Shown one piece after another: positions 1 through 9,299 of a DNA stretch of 64,000 bases (positions are counted from its first letter, which is position 1; each line of letters starts with the position of its first letter). Location of the stretch: the NCBI GenBank assembly GCA_017399535.1, contig JAFQBX010000018.1, forward strand, positions 124,001-188,000, written 5' to 3'. This stretch comes from Clostridia bacterium. Its GTDB lineage: Bacteria; Bacillota; Clostridia; Oscillospirales; Acutalibacteraceae. Position numbers and translations under genes: made by a program. The notes beneath the pieces are model-generated. The model was not told the DNA's origin. It did not search any database and saw only the letters and a program-made list of their open reading frames with translations.

Positions 1-376
1 ATGTGCCGTCTTCTTCCATTTTGCGAAGCTGGTTAAGTCTTCTGATTCTGAGCTTGATGGTGGTGAAGTTGGTCATCATACCGCCAAGCCAACGAGCGTT
101 AACGAAGGGCATTTCGCAACGGATAGCTTCTTCCTTAACTGAATCCTGGGCCTGCTTCTTTGTTCCTACGAAAAGGATTGACTTTCCTTCCATAGAAAGG
201 TCGCGTACGAAATTGTACGCAGTTTCGAGATACTTAACGGTCTTCTGCAAGTCGATGATGTAGATACCGTTACGTTCAGCGAAAATGTACTCAGCCATTT
301 TCGGGTTCCAGCGTCTTGTCTGATGGCCGAAATGTACGCCTGCTTCAAGAAGCTGTTTCATTGAGATTACTGACAT
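1..376 (-). CDS. rpsB: 30S ribosomal protein S2, N-terminal part (runs off the left edge)
   Basis: The minus strand encodes 125 residues starting [20 protein letters not shown], the standard start of S2, and continues with the WNPKM and FVGTKKQA blocks to the window edge. S2 (uS2) binds the head-body junction of the small subunit. The remaining half, probably followed by tsf, lies outside. The ATG at 374-376 has a strong AAAGGAGG ribosome binding site about 8 bases upstream. A sigma-A promoter and a leader of roughly 100 bases with nested inverted repeats precede it, which suggests autogenous control. The identification is firm; only the left end is missing. Confidence 0.97.
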   Translation of the reverse strand, partial: MSVISMKQLLEAGVHFGHQTRRWNPKMAEYIFAERNGIYIIDLQKTVKYLETAYNFVRDLSMEGKSILFVGTKKQAQDSVKEEAIRCEMPFVNARWLGGMMTNFTTIKLRIRRLNQLRKMEEDGT

Positions 377-480
377 TTTTAATATCCTCCTTTGGTTTTT
401 ACGCCTCCGCCAAAATCAACTTTATCGACCACCCTAAAAGGCACCATTCGATAAATCATTTGGCGTGTGTATTTTGGCAC
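377..480 (-). ncRNA. structured 5' leader of rpsB
   Basis: Between the inferred transcription start and the rpsB ribosome binding site two perfect inverted repeats are nested: GCCAAAAT (471-478) with ATTTTGGC (409-416) outside, and TTTATCGA (448-455) with TCGATAAA (421-428) inside. The outer arm begins within the first few bases of the inferred transcript. Ribosomal proteins in Firmicutes often regulate their own operons through such leaders; that this one binds S2 is inference. No poly-U terminator is visible, so any control would more likely be at translation. Confidence 0.6.
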
Positions 481-486
481 CGAATC

Positions 487-515
487 ATTTTATCACAGGT
501 TGTCAAAAAAATCAA
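487..515 (-). promoter_or_regulatory. sigma-A promoter of rpsB
   Basis: On the minus strand a -35 TTGATT (510-515) and a -10 TAAAAT (487-492) are separated by 17 bases, placing the start of transcription near 480. A perfect TTGACA nearby has no -10 at proper spacing and was not used. Confidence 0.6.
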
Positions 516-534
516 GTAATTTTTATATAATTTT

Positions 535-822
535 CTATTTTCCGAAAATTCGATTTATTACGCGCTTTTTGGGCGGCATAAAACCGCCCTGACACCTTAC
601 TAAAATAGTGTCCTCACCTATTATTTCAATCTCATTCCAAGGAATTATACAATCATCACACCGACCGAGTAATCCAAAGCATTTCAGCCGTCCAAATACG
701 ACGATAGCAATAACTCTTGCCGTCACTGTGTCTACCTCCACGTCGCCAACGCAGCCCAAAATCGCCCCGTTATGAAGGCACACAACCTCTTTATTACGTA
801 AATCTTGAATTCGACAATTCAC
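535..822 (-). CDS. YlmC/YmxH family PRC-barrel sporulation-associated protein
   Basis: This 95-residue protein begins MNCRIQDLRNKEVVCLHNG and has the small beta-rich PRC-barrel pattern (GCVGDVEVD, then the basic RLKCFGLLG, then IPWNEIEIIGEDTILV) of the YlmC/YmxH family. Members are found in spore-forming Firmicutes and are annotated as sporulation proteins, but their molecular function is poorly known. The start is GTG at 820-822. Its ribosome binding site GGGGGAG lies inside the 3' arm of the terminator that ends the sigA transcript, an unusual arrangement. It lies downstream of sigA on the same strand and upstream of rpsB, which has its own promoter. Confidence 0.85.
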   Translation of the reverse strand: MNCRIQDLRNKEVVCLHNGAILGCVGDVEVDTVTARVIAIVVFGRLKCFGLLGRCDDCIIPWNEIEIIGEDTILVRCQGGFMPPKKRVINRIFGK

Positions 823-864
823 AAAAAATCACTCCCCCACATTTTTTATTATGCAAGGGAGCGA
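823..864 (-). terminator. intrinsic terminator of dnaG-sigA that overlaps the next gene's RBS
   Basis: On the minus strand the arms 864-851 and 842-829 pair over 14 bases, including G-U pairs, around an 8-base loop, followed by six T residues. The 3' arm contains GGGGGAG, which is the ribosome binding site of the YlmC/YmxH gene starting at 822. Confidence 0.8.
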
Positions 865-876
865 GTAATAATTCAT

Positions 877-1938
877 TTATTTATCTCTGAATTTGCTGCT
901 GCGAACGGGATGACGAAGCTTTCTGAGTGCCTTTGCTTCAATCTGTCTGATACGCTCACGGGTAACGTTGAACTGGAGTCCAACCTGCTCGAGAGTGTGA
1001 CAACGTCCATCTTCGAGTCCGAAACGAAGTCTGATAACCGCTTCCTCACGCGGAGTGAGAGTTTTAAGAACGCTGTCGATATCTTCGTTAGTAATTGTTT
1101 TAAGCGCGGCTTCGTCAGGAGCAAGTGCATCTTCATCCCTGATAAAATCCATCAGTCGACTATCTTCCTCAGGGCCGATGGGAGTTTCCATAGAAACGGT
1201 TTCCTGAGCAACTCGCATAATCTCGCGTACACGTTCAATCGGCAAATCCATCGCTTCAGCAATCTGTTCCTCTGTTGGTTCACGTCCGTTTTCGTGTAAA
1301 AGCTGACTCTGCGCCTTTTTAAGCCGGTTAATTGTTTCGACCATGTGGACGGGAATACGAATTGTTCTCGCCTGGTCAGCAATCGCGCGGGTGATTGCCT
1401 GTCTGATCCACCATGTTGCGTATGTCGAGAACTTAAATCCCTTTGTATAATCAAATTTTTCAACCGCCTTAATCAAGCCGACGTTACCCTCTTGAATAAG
1501 GTCGAGGAAGTACATACCGCGTCCGACGTATCTCTTTGCAATGCTTACAACGAGTCGGAGATTGGCCTCGGCAAGTCGCTTTTTCGCCTTTTCGTCGCCT
1601 TCAATAATCTTCTTTGCGAGTTCAATTTCGTCCTCGGAAGAAAGGAGCTGAACGCGACCGATTTCCTTCAAATAAAGTTTAACAGGGTCATCGAGCGAAA
1701 CCGAGTCAACCGTAGCAAGACTTTCAATCGAATCATCAATTTCCTCATTTTCAACCTCGTTATCGAGTTCTTCGAGGTCCTCGGCAGTAGGTTCATCGCC
1801 CATAACATCAATATCAGCTACGGGAGGAAATTCCTCGATCTCGTTATCGGTAGCAATACTTGCACTGATGCTGTTAATATCATAATTTTCGGTCATCTCG
1901 GAATTATTGTCGTATCCCATTTCTGAATGCTTGTTCAT
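877..1938 (-). CDS. sigA: RNA polymerase primary sigma factor SigA/RpoD
   Basis: This 353-residue protein is the housekeeping sigma factor, which gives core RNA polymerase recognition of TTGACA/TATAAT promoters such as those seen throughout this window. Visible in order are an acidic N-terminal region (about 35-75), region 1.2 from [12 protein letters not shown], regions 2.1-2.4 including [18 protein letters not shown], region 3, and the region 4.2 helix-turn-helix [20 protein letters not shown] near residue 320. The ATG overlaps the dnaG stop as ATGA, so the two are translationally coupled, the classic Firmicutes macromolecular synthesis operon without rpsU. Transcription ends at the hairpin at 829-864. 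Confidence 0.98.
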   Translation of the reverse strand: MNKHSEMGYDNNSEMTENYDINSISASIATDNEIEEFPPVADIDVMGDEPTAEDLEELDNEVENEEIDDSIESLATVDSVSLDDPVKLYLKEIGRVQLLSSEDEIELAKKIIEGDEKAKKRLAEANLRLVVSIAKRYVGRGMYFLDLIQEGNVGLIKAVEKFDYTKGFKFSTYATWWIRQAITRAIADQARTIRIPVHMVETINRLKKAQSQLLHENGREPTEEQIAEAMDLPIERVREIMRVAQETVSMETPIGPEEDSRLMDFIRDEDALAPDEAALKTITNEDIDSVLKTLTPREEAVIRLRFGLEDGRCHTLEQVGLQFNVTRERIRQIEAKALRKLRHPVRSSKFRDK

Positions 1939-3704
1939 TTTTTACTCCCTCTTTTTATATCTGTAATTTTTTTAATCGTTTCTGCCCAATTTTCCTCATT
2001 ATCGTTCTCGGTCGCTTCTTTTAATTTCTTATCGCTGAAAATCACCTTTACACAATCATCAATTTGCTCACGACCGGCATCTAATGAGACCTTTTTATTT
2101 AACATTTCGACTATTTTACCCATTTCGTCAGGTGCAAATTCAGCTGAAAACAAGGATATATCAGGCATTTTTTGATTTTTCAGCAATTCGATTAAATACT
2201 CAAAAACGCGCGAATTAAACCGAGTCAAAAAATCTGACGGTTTTATTCGTTCATTAACATACTCATAAAGCGACGGGTCACTCATTAAAAGTGAAATTAT
2301 CGTTTCCTCGGCAATCGCTGTACGTGTATTGTATTTACGTTCAGGATTTACTCTGTCGCTTGATGAAGCACGTTTGATTTCCTTTTCGATATGTTGCTTT
2401 TTTTCGTTCGAAACACGTGACTTGTATATCGTACTAATTTGACGGGTCAAAACGTCCTTCGACACACCAAACTCATCGGCAATTCGACCTGTGTAAAGGT
2501 CACGCGCTATACTATCATCAGTATTTGCGAGAATTTGTGCGGCTTGTTTAAGTGCCGACAGCTTGCCATCATCGGTGGATAAATCAAATTTTGACTTAGC
2601 CGCCATCAGTTTATACTCAATATCGTTGTTAGCGCCCTCAATCAGCATTCTGAATTTTTCATTACCGAATTTTTTAATAAATTCATCGGGGTCCTTTGCG
2701 TCGGTAATGCGTAAAACTCGAATTTTGATACCGGTAGATTTTAGTATTTCGATGGTTCTGTTTGTTGCCTTTTGTCCTGCTTCATCGGCGTCAAGCGTAA
2801 CAATAATTTCATCGGTGTATCGGGATAAAAGTCGTGCCTGCTCCTGGGTAAATGCCGTTCCGCAAGCGGCTACTGCGTTATCAAAACCTGCCTGATGCAG
2901 CGCAATAACGTCCATATATCCTTCCGCCAGAATTATGCCCTTATTCTTTGAGTTCTTGGCATAGTTCATAGCGTACAGAACTGTACTCTTTTTATAAACA
3001 GGGGTATCAGAGCTGTTAATATACTTTGCAACTGTTTTATCTTCGCTTAATCGACGTCCGCCGAAGGCAATAACGTTACCTCTCAAATCAATTATCGGGA
3101 ACATTACTCGGTCACGGAATCGGTCAAAGTATCCGTTGCCGCTCTTTCTCTTTGAAATCAAGTCAGAGGCAAAAATCAAATCGTCGGAATAACCGAGTTT
3201 TCGCAAATGCTTATAAAGTGAATCCCACGAATCAGGCGCGTATCCGAGTCCGAAATGCTTTATCGTTGCGGCTGAAAGCTCACGTGATTTGAAATACGCA
3301 AGCCCCTTTTTGCCGCTCTCGGTTTTAAGCTGTTCGTGAAAAAATCGCGCTGCGGCACGATTGATTTCGTAAACCTTCATACGCAGCTTTTGCATACTGT
3401 CGTCATAGCCCGTTTCGGGCATTCTCATACCCGACCTATCGGCGAGAAACTTTATCGCGTCGATGTAATCGAGATTTTCAACGCCACGAATAAATGTAAT
3501 GGGGTCGCCACCTGCACCACAACCGAAGCAATAATACGAATTACTCGACGGATAGACGGTAAATGATGGTGTTTTTTCATTGTGAAAAGGACAAAGCCCT
3601 ACAAGGTTGCTTCCCCTACGTTTAAGATTGACATAGGACGAAATAACCGATTCAATATCATTACGTTGTCTTAATTCTTCAATAAATTCGTCGGGAATTC
3701 TCAT
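1935..3704 (-). CDS. dnaG: DNA primase DnaG
   Basis: DnaG makes RNA primers for lagging-strand synthesis at the fork, working with the replicative helicase. The N-terminal CHC2 zinc finger is intact (C38, H41, C59, C62 by count). A TOPRIM domain follows, with the catalytic glutamate in [11 protein letters not shown] and the metal-binding LDADEAG. The less conserved C-terminal part is the helicase-interaction region. The length of 589 residues is normal. The start has a GAGGTGA ribosome binding site. It lies 22 bases after dgt and overlaps sigA by four bases, so dgt-dnaG-sigA looks like one transcript. Confidence 0.97.
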   Translation of the reverse strand: MRIPDEFIEELRQRNDIESVISSYVNLKRRGSNLVGLCPFHNEKTPSFTVYPSSNSYYCFGCGAGGDPITFIRGVENLDYIDAIKFLADRSGMRMPETGYDDSMQKLRMKVYEINRAAARFFHEQLKTESGKKGLAYFKSRELSAATIKHFGLGYAPDSWDSLYKHLRKLGYSDDLIFASDLISKRKSGNGYFDRFRDRVMFPIIDLRGNVIAFGGRRLSEDKTVAKYINSSDTPVYKKSTVLYAMNYAKNSKNKGIILAEGYMDVIALHQAGFDNAVAACGTAFTQEQARLLSRYTDEIIVTLDADEAGQKATNRTIEILKSTGIKIRVLRITDAKDPDEFIKKFGNEKFRMLIEGANNDIEYKLMAAKSKFDLSTDDGKLSALKQAAQILANTDDSIARDLYTGRIADEFGVSKDVLTRQISTIYKSRVSNEKKQHIEKEIKRASSSDRVNPERKYNTRTAIAEETIISLLMSDPSLYEYVNERIKPSDFLTRFNSRVFEYLIELLKNQKMPDISLFSAEFAPDEMGKIVEMLNKKVSLDAGREQIDDCVKVIFSDKKLKEATENDNEENWAETIKKITDIKRGSKK

Positions 3705-3726
3705 TCTATGTCACCTCGTTTCATAA

Positions 3727-4737
3727 TTATTTTTGCCAGGATTTTGGTATATAAATTTCGCTGAAAAGGAGTACCGCGTATCTGTCGGTCATTCCTGCGA
3801 TATAGTCAAGCGTCGCCCTTTCGACGCCTTCACTTTCTCTTATGTAATCAAATTCGTGCGGAAGCTTATTGCTGTTGGTAGAGTAATAATGAAACATTCG
3901 TTTAATCATATCGTCAACCTTTGTTTCCTCGCCCTTTGCAATCGGGTTGCGGTAAACATTTTCGTATAAAAATTCGAGCAGCTTGTCCGCGGCGGAGTTG
4001 ATTTCGCCCTTCATCGCGATATTATCAACGCCGTTATTTATACACGAATTAACCATTGTATTTATTCGTTCAGTCTTTGACTTTCCTAAAACATCGCGAA
4101 TTTCGGACGGAATATCTTTTTCAGCTAAAATACCAGCTCTGATAGCGTCCTCGATATCGTGATTGATATATGCTATTCTGTCGGAAAGGCGTACAATTCG
4201 ACCTTCGAGGGTGAACGCTTCGTCGCCGCAAGTATGTCGTAAAACGCCGTTTTTTACTTCCTTTGTTAAATTGAGTCCTTTGCCGTTTTTTTCAAGCTTT
4301 TCGACCACGCGTACACTTTGCTCATAATGCTTAAAGCCGATTTCGGAGCAGTCGTCGAGAGCCCTTTCTCCCGCATGACCAAAAGGCGTATGGCCCAAAT
4401 CGTGAGCAAGTGCAATCGCCTCGGTCAAATCCTCGTTAAGCGCAAATGCACGCGCAATCGTCCTTGCAATTTGAGCAACCTCGAGGGTATGAGTAAGACG
4501 TGTACGATAATGGTCAAGCTCGGGTGACAAAAAAACCTGAGTCTTATGTTTAAGGCGTCTAAATGCTTTTGAATGAATTACCCTATCTCTGTCACGCTGA
4601 AAACAGGTTCGGATATCGCAATCTTTTTCGGCTATATCACGACCCTGAGACATATCGCTGAAACTCGCCTTATCGCACAGAATAAGGTGTTCATTATATT
4701 CTGTTCTTTCTCTGACAGTTGAAAATTTCTTCATCAT
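3727..4737 (-). CDS. dgt: deoxyguanosinetriphosphate triphosphohydrolase-like HD protein
   Basis: This 336-residue HD-superfamily protein matches the dGTPase-like family that removes triphosphate from dNTPs and helps balance deoxynucleotide pools. It shows CDIRTCFQRDRDRVIHSKAF, then RTRLTHTLEVAQIARTIARA, then the HD motif in ALAHDLGHTPFGHAGE. The open frame extends 14 residues further upstream, but the GGGCGGTGA ribosome binding site points to the tandem ATGs at 4732-4737, and the first is used here. It is immediately upstream of dnaG, as in many clostridia. Substrate specificity cannot be read from sequence. Confidence 0.92.
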   Translation of the reverse strand: MMKKFSTVRERTEYNEHLILCDKASFSDMSQGRDIAEKDCDIRTCFQRDRDRVIHSKAFRRLKHKTQVFLSPELDHYRTRLTHTLEVAQIARTIARAFALNEDLTEAIALAHDLGHTPFGHAGERALDDCSEIGFKHYEQSVRVVEKLEKNGKGLNLTKEVKNGVLRHTCGDEAFTLEGRIVRLSDRIAYINHDIEDAIRAGILAEKDIPSEIRDVLGKSKTERINTMVNSCINNGVDNIAMKGEINSAADKLLEFLYENVYRNPIAKGEETKVDDMIKRMFHYYSTNSNKLPHEFDYIRESEGVERATLDYIAGMTDRYAVLLFSEIYIPKSWQK

Positions 4738-4798
4738 AATCACCGCCCGAATATACTTCTTAATTATATTATTCGACAAATATTAAAAATCTACTTTT

Positions 4799-5419
4799 TT
4801 AAAATGCTAAATATTTTTGATTTTTTTTAACAATTTCAAGTTTACCATTACAAAGCTCGATAAAATCCTTTTCAAATCTATCGATTATATCACTTTTTAC
4901 ACAGAAATTAAGCTTTACGTTATCCTCAAACTCGCTTTCGATTTCCTTGCAACCATTATTATTAAGGAATGCTTGAATTGTGCCGTAAAAGCTATAATCA
5001 CACACTATTTCGCACTCGGTCACGGGAGTCATTGAAATAATCTCTGCCTCGTCAACAGCTAGTGAAGCGCTATGTGAGTATGCGTGAACCAAGCCGCCGG
5101 TACCGAGTAAAACCCCTCCAAAATAACGAGTAACGATGACAAGAACGTCAACCAAGCCCTTTTTATCTATTACGTCGAGTACAGGCATTCCTGCCGTTCC
5201 CTGAGGTTCTCCGTCATCGGTAAAGCGCTTTATATTCCCTTCGCGGAGAATGTAAGCATATACATTATGCTTTGCGTCCCAGTACTTGCTTTTTGTTTCG
5301 GAAATAATTGCTTCGGCTTCTTCCTTTGTCGTTACAGGAAAAGCGGCACCAATAAATCGTGAACGCTTTTCGGTAAATTCGGTGTTAGATATTTTCTTCA
5401 CAGTAAGGTATTCCTTCAT
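4799..5419 (-). CDS. yigZ: YigZ/IMPACT family protein
   Basis: This 206-residue member of the UPF0029 (YigZ/IMPACT) family has the N-terminal signature from EKRSRFIGAAFPV through NVYAYI, DDGEPQGTAGMPVLDVI and VTRYFGGVLLGTGGLVHAYS, plus a C-terminal domain of the UPF0029 type. The eukaryotic relative IMPACT modulates translation control; the bacterial role is unsettled, though ribosome association has been proposed. The frame extends to a GTG at 5428, but AAAGGA is only two bases from it, so the ATG at 5417-5419 is preferred. No promoter is evident in the 30 bases after the rpmE terminator, so read-through is possible. Confidence 0.9.
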   Translation of the reverse strand: MKEYLTVKKISNTEFTEKRSRFIGAAFPVTTKEEAEAIISETKSKYWDAKHNVYAYILREGNIKRFTDDGEPQGTAGMPVLDVIDKKGLVDVLVIVTRYFGGVLLGTGGLVHAYSHSASLAVDEAEIISMTPVTECEIVCDYSFYGTIQAFLNNNGCKEIESEFEDNVKLNFCVKSDIIDRFEKDFIELCNGKLEIVKKNQKYLAF

Positions 5420-5442
5420 TGATGCCACCGTCCTTTCTGATT

Positions 5443-5479
5443 AAAAAAATAGTTCCGCAACCGTTTTGGTTGCGGAACT
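5443..5479 (-). terminator. intrinsic terminator of rpmE
   Basis: A perfect 12-bp stem around GTTTT (AGTTCCGCAACC pairing with its complement, 5451-5479) is followed on the minus strand by a run of T residues at 5443-5450. Confidence 0.9.
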
Positions 5480-5504
5480 GTCAACAACAAATAGATTAGC
5501 AAAA

Positions 5505-5711
5505 TTATTTATCCTGCAAATTGAAACGCTTCTTAAATCTGTCAACGCGTCCGCCGGTATCAACTAACTTCTGTTTGCCGGTGTAGAAAGGATGGCAGTT
5601 GGAGCAAATATCCAAACGAATGTTTTCCTTTGTTGAACGGGTTTCAAACTCAGCGCCGCAAGCACATCTAACAGTTGTCTTTTCGTACTTTGGCTGGATT
5701 TCTACTTTCAT
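5505..5711 (-). CDS. rpmE: 50S ribosomal protein L31, zinc-binding form
   Basis: This 68-residue protein has the L31 signature [18 protein letters not shown] and ends [11 protein letters not shown]. It carries the four cysteines of the C+ (zinc-binding) form: two in CAC near residue 17 and two in CSNC. The zinc-free paralogue is not in this window. The ATG at 5709-5711 is preferred over a TTG one codon upstream because of the AGAGGTGA ribosome binding site. It is a single-gene unit with its own promoter and a perfect terminator. Confidence 0.97.
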   Translation of the reverse strand: MKVEIQPKYEKTTVRCACGAEFETRSTKENIRLDICSNCHPFYTGKQKLVDTGGRVDRFKKRFNLQDK

Positions 5712-5753
5712 CAATTGTCACCTCTTTCACATACTTGTCTCATTAACGAAACA

Positions 5754-5782
5754 ATAATATCACAACATTTTCTCATTTGCAA
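5754..5782 (-). promoter_or_regulatory. sigma-A promoter of rpmE
   Basis: A -35 TTGCAA (5777-5782), 17-base spacer and -10 TATTAT (5754-5759) lie on the minus strand about 43 bases before the rpmE start codon. Confidence 0.75.
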
Positions 5783-5822
5783 GTGTTTTTTTCATTATTT
5801 TGATAAAATAGCGCAAAATTCA

Positions 5823-8800
5823 TTAAATTATGCTCAAATCAAGCCGAATCAACCTATTTAAATTGAAGGAATAGATGAAACAATCTGTCACAGGATAGCC
5901 GTAAGTATTATTCATAGCCATAGCGTACAGCTTTAACTGAGTATAATACTTATCAATAAATTTGCTCTCATCATCGATTTTATCCGTCTTATAATCGATA
6001 ATCGTCAATTTATCATCCTTAATGAGAACGCAATCGGCTACACCTTGAACGGTGACACGTTCATCACTCTTGATAGTTTCATCAATCTGACTTGCAGACA
6101 TTTCGTAAATAAATCTCGACTCGCGCAGAACCTTGTCAGCCGATTTTATCATATCATATTGTTCGCCGTTAAAGAAGACCCTAATCTTTTCTCGGTCTAG
6201 CGCCTCTGCCTCTTTTTCAGTGAATACGCCACCTGTAACCAAACGAGAAATTTCCTCCTCCGTATTTTCTGCCGCTTTATCAAAATCGCATTTTTCCATA
6301 AAGCGATGCATAAATGTTCCCTTTTCTGACGAAGAAAATCCTCCTACATTAAGGAATGAGGGTCGCTTTGTGCAATAATAGTCCTTTAAATTGACATTTT
6401 CCGATAGACCGGAAGCAGAATACTTTGAATTGAGGTTGATAATATCGGCATATTCATATTGATAAGAGATTCTTTCGTTTATGTCGTCATAGTCAAGTAC
6501 AATTTGCTCTTCGTTTTCATCGGATGTACTAATATCAATTTTAATATCGTCGGCATTGATAATGTTTACCGAAAACTCGCTGTCAAAAGCATTACATATA
6601 ACTGTACTATTATCCGCAAAAGAATCAAGCTTCACATTTGAAAATACAATATCGGAAATCCATTCCAAATACGACTTCTTACGAGTCAGTGAAGTGCTAC
6701 ACTTAATTTCATTAAAAGCAAAAAGGTCAGACATAGCATTCTTCTTTACACCGACGAGGATGAGTCGATTTTGCGCTCTCGTCAATGCAACGTATAAAAG
6801 ACGCGCTTCCTCGGCAATAACATCATTCTTTAAATGCAATTCAACACATTCTCTGGCGATGGTCGTTTGCTTTGTCCTCTTTCGCTCGTCAAAGACGAAT
6901 AGACCAATGCCGCCCTGCTGATGTATTGCAACCTTTTCGCTGCAATCCTTAAATTCAAACCGCTTTGAACAGTTTATAACAAAGCATACAGGGGCTTGCA
7001 ATCCCTTTGAATGATGGACAGACATAATACGAACCGCATTCTTTCCGCCAACTGTATAACTGCGCTTATATTCGCCCGAATTGTCCGACATAGCGTCGAC
7101 ATAGCGTAAAAATCCTGTCAGACCGCCTAAACTGTTTTTTTCATAATTCCTGGCAATTTCAACAAAATGAAGCAAATTCGCCTTTTTAGTTTCGCCATGC
7201 TCGGTGGCTAAAACAGCACTGGTTAATAAGCAATCGTCATAAATCCTTGAAATAAGCTGAGAAACCGACATTGTCGCCGACCAACGACGGTAAACAGACA
7301 ATTTTTCAAGCATATAGTCTATGCTTTTTGACCATTCGCGCTTTGATATCAGCGCAGAATAAAGCGGAATGTTCGGTATCTCTTTTCGCACATTAAGTAG
7401 TTCATCGGGCGAAATTGAAAACAACGGCGACAATGCAACCGCCAGCATTGACACGTCTTTGACAGGATTGTTAATCACTTTAAGCAGATTCCAAATAATA
7501 TATATCTCATTAAGCTTAAAATAATCTGTTTCAACCTCGGTTGAAATCGGGATACCTGCCTCGTCAAAAACCTCGATATATCTATCAAAATGGCTCTTTC
7601 CCGAACGAGCTAAAATCATAAAATCGCTGTATTCAAGCGGTCGCAATTTGCCCTTATCGGAAATGAGTTCCTTGCCAACCGATTCTTTTATATACGAAGC
7701 AATATATTCCGCTTGGAGTATATCGTCATTCTTGCCACTCTCCTGCGGGTCGATAATATCAATTCGTACCGAATCGGTGTCCCCTTGCGCAAATGTACCG
7801 ATGGGTTCAAGTCTATCCTCATCAAGATAATCCATTCCGCCCAGTTCCTTGCACATCAGCTTCTCAAAAACATAGTTGACAAAGTCACATATCTTTTTAC
7901 AGCTCCTAAAATTACCCTTCATGATAATTTTCGTTTTATCAGGGTTATTCACATCCTTTAAATAAACAGGATATGTTTCCTTTTTTAACAGAAAGTTTTT
8001 CGGATTTGCCTTTCTGAAATTGTAAATACACTGCTTAACGTCACCAACGGTAAATAGATTTTCCCCATTATCAGATACTGCGTCAAAAATAGCATTTTGG
8101 AGGTCGTTTGTGTCCTGATATTCGTCAACAAAAACGTCACAATATCTGCTCGCAATATTTTTTGCAAGTTCGGTTTGTTTCTTTTCGCCGTTTTCATTAT
8201 TCACAAGCAGTTTAAGTGCAAAATGCTCGATATCCGAAAAGTCAAATACACTGTTTTCCTTTTTAATTTCAAGAAACGCATCAGAGTATCTTTTAGTAAT
8301 CTCGACAAGCTTTTCAATCATTTCCGACGACTTTTGAATAATGTTTATAGTGCGATTTTTATCTGTCCCAAGAGTTGACGGGATAGATTTTATAGCTTCT
8401 TTATATTGCGCGTTTTTTTCTTTAAGAAACTCTCTGATATCTGTGTCACACTCTTTACCGAATGATATTGATTTAACGCCATAATTGTTGCATAGTTCAA
8501 ATATATTATCCCATTCGCCACGTTCGAGCTCACTTCTTACTTGAATGAACAATGTTTGGAATTGATAGAAATTATCGAGGCCCTTTCCTATACCTTCGGT
8601 TGAATAAAAGGTAGCGATTATAGCGTCAATTTCGTTTAAGGCGTTGGTTGCGATATCAATGCATTCGTTAGCTACCGACCTCTTCCATTCGGACGAGTCG
8701 AAATCAAAATCGCTATACATTTTAACGGCCGAATTAAGCCACTCTTCGTAAAAAGGCAAGGTGCGAGTAAAGGAATAAATCGACTTTACAATATTCTTTA

Positions 8801-9299
8801 AATCATACAAATCGCCCTTGTCACCAATAAATGAAATCAGGTTGTAAAACTCTTTGTCATCGGTTTCATAATATTCATTTATTACATGATTAAAAGCGTT
8901 GTCGCTCAAATCAAGCAACTGATTATCAGTAGAAAGAGAATAGTCCGGCTTTATTCCAAGCTGCTGAAAATTCTCTTTTACCAGGTTGTTACAAAAGGAG
9001 TCGATGGTACAAATTGATGCCGATTCAAGCAGAATTTTTTGCTTTGCGGCTCTGAAATTCGTCCTATCCTCATTGATAACCTGCTGTAAAGCATCACCGA
9101 TTCGCTTACTCATTTCGGCTGCTGCTGCATTTGTAAAAGTAACGATAAGCAGCTGATTGATGTCAACAGGATTATCATTTAAAATTCTGTCAATAACCCT
9201 CTCGGTCAATACAGCCGTTTTTCCTGACCCCGCCGCGGCCGAAACCAATATATTTCCCCTGGCTTTTATTGCTAACGCTTGTTCATCCGTCGGTTTCAT
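5823..9299 (-). CDS. addA: AddA, helicase-nuclease subunit A
   Basis: AddA is the UvrD-type 3'-5' helicase and nuclease subunit of AddAB, which resects double-strand breaks for RecA loading and degrades linear foreign DNA. The 1158-residue chain shows Walker A in SAAAGSGKTAVLTERV (Lys27), the helicase DEYQDTND motif near residue 390, later helicase motifs with MSVHHSKGLQAPV and LLYVALTRAQNRL, and a C-terminal RecB-type nuclease with GVADCVLIKDD and IIDYKTDK. Its start overlaps the end of addB by 17 bases and has a GAGGTGAGA site. Codon use resembles its neighbours. Confidence 0.97.
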   Translation of the reverse strand: MKPTDEQALAIKARGNILVSAAAGSGKTAVLTERVIDRILNDNPVDINQLLIVTFTNAAAAEMSKRIGDALQQVINEDRTNFRAAKQKILLESASICTIDSFCNNLVKENFQQLGIKPDYSLSTDNQLLDLSDNAFNHVINEYYETDDKEFYNLISFIGDKGDLYDLKNIVKSIYSFTRTLPFYEEWLNSAVKMYSDFDFDSSEWKRSVANECIDIATNALNEIDAIIATFYSTEGIGKGLDNFYQFQTLFIQVRSELERGEWDNIFELCNNYGVKSISFGKECDTDIREFLKEKNAQYKEAIKSIPSTLGTDKNRTINIIQKSSEMIEKLVEITKRYSDAFLEIKKENSVFDFSDIEHFALKLLVNNENGEKKQTELAKNIASRYCDVFVDEYQDTNDLQNAIFDAVSDNGENLFTVGDVKQCIYNFRKANPKNFLLKKETYPVYLKDVNNPDKTKIIMKGNFRSCKKICDFVNYVFEKLMCKELGGMDYLDEDRLEPIGTFAQGDTDSVRIDIIDPQESGKNDDILQAEYIASYIKESVGKELISDKGKLRPLEYSDFMILARSGKSHFDRYIEVFDEAGIPISTEVETDYFKLNEIYIIWNLLKVINNPVKDVSMLAVALSPLFSISPDELLNVRKEIPNIPLYSALISKREWSKSIDYMLEKLSVYRRWSATMSVSQLISRIYDDCLLTSAVLATEHGETKKANLLHFVEIARNYEKNSLGGLTGFLRYVDAMSDNSGEYKRSYTVGGKNAVRIMSVHHSKGLQAPVCFVINCSKRFEFKDCSEKVAIHQQGGIGLFVFDERKRTKQTTIARECVELHLKNDVIAEEARLLYVALTRAQNRLILVGVKKNAMSDLFAFNEIKCSTSLTRKKSYLEWISDIVFSNVKLDSFADNSTVICNAFDSEFSVNIINADDIKIDISTSDENEEQIVLDYDDINERISYQYEYADIINLNSKYSASGLSENVNLKDYYCTKRPSFLNVGGFSSSEKGTFMHRFMEKCDFDKAAENTEEEISRLVTGGVFTEKEAEALDREKIRVFFNGEQYDMIKSADKVLRESRFIYEMSASQIDETIKSDERVTVQGVADCVLIKDDKLTIIDYKTDKIDDESKFIDKYYTQLKLYAMAMNNTYGYPVTDCFIYSFNLNRLIRLDLSII

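Noticed and set aside
478-506. TTGACA at 501-506 as the rpsB -35 element
   Set aside because: The TAAAAT lies only eight bases from it and nothing like a -10 occurs 16-18 bases away; the TTGATT at 510-515 has correct spacing.
805-1299. Plus-strand frame of 164 codons opposite sigA
   Set aside because: It lies antisense to a complete, conserved sigA, has no ribosome binding site or family resemblance, and is a by-product of the sigA codon pattern.
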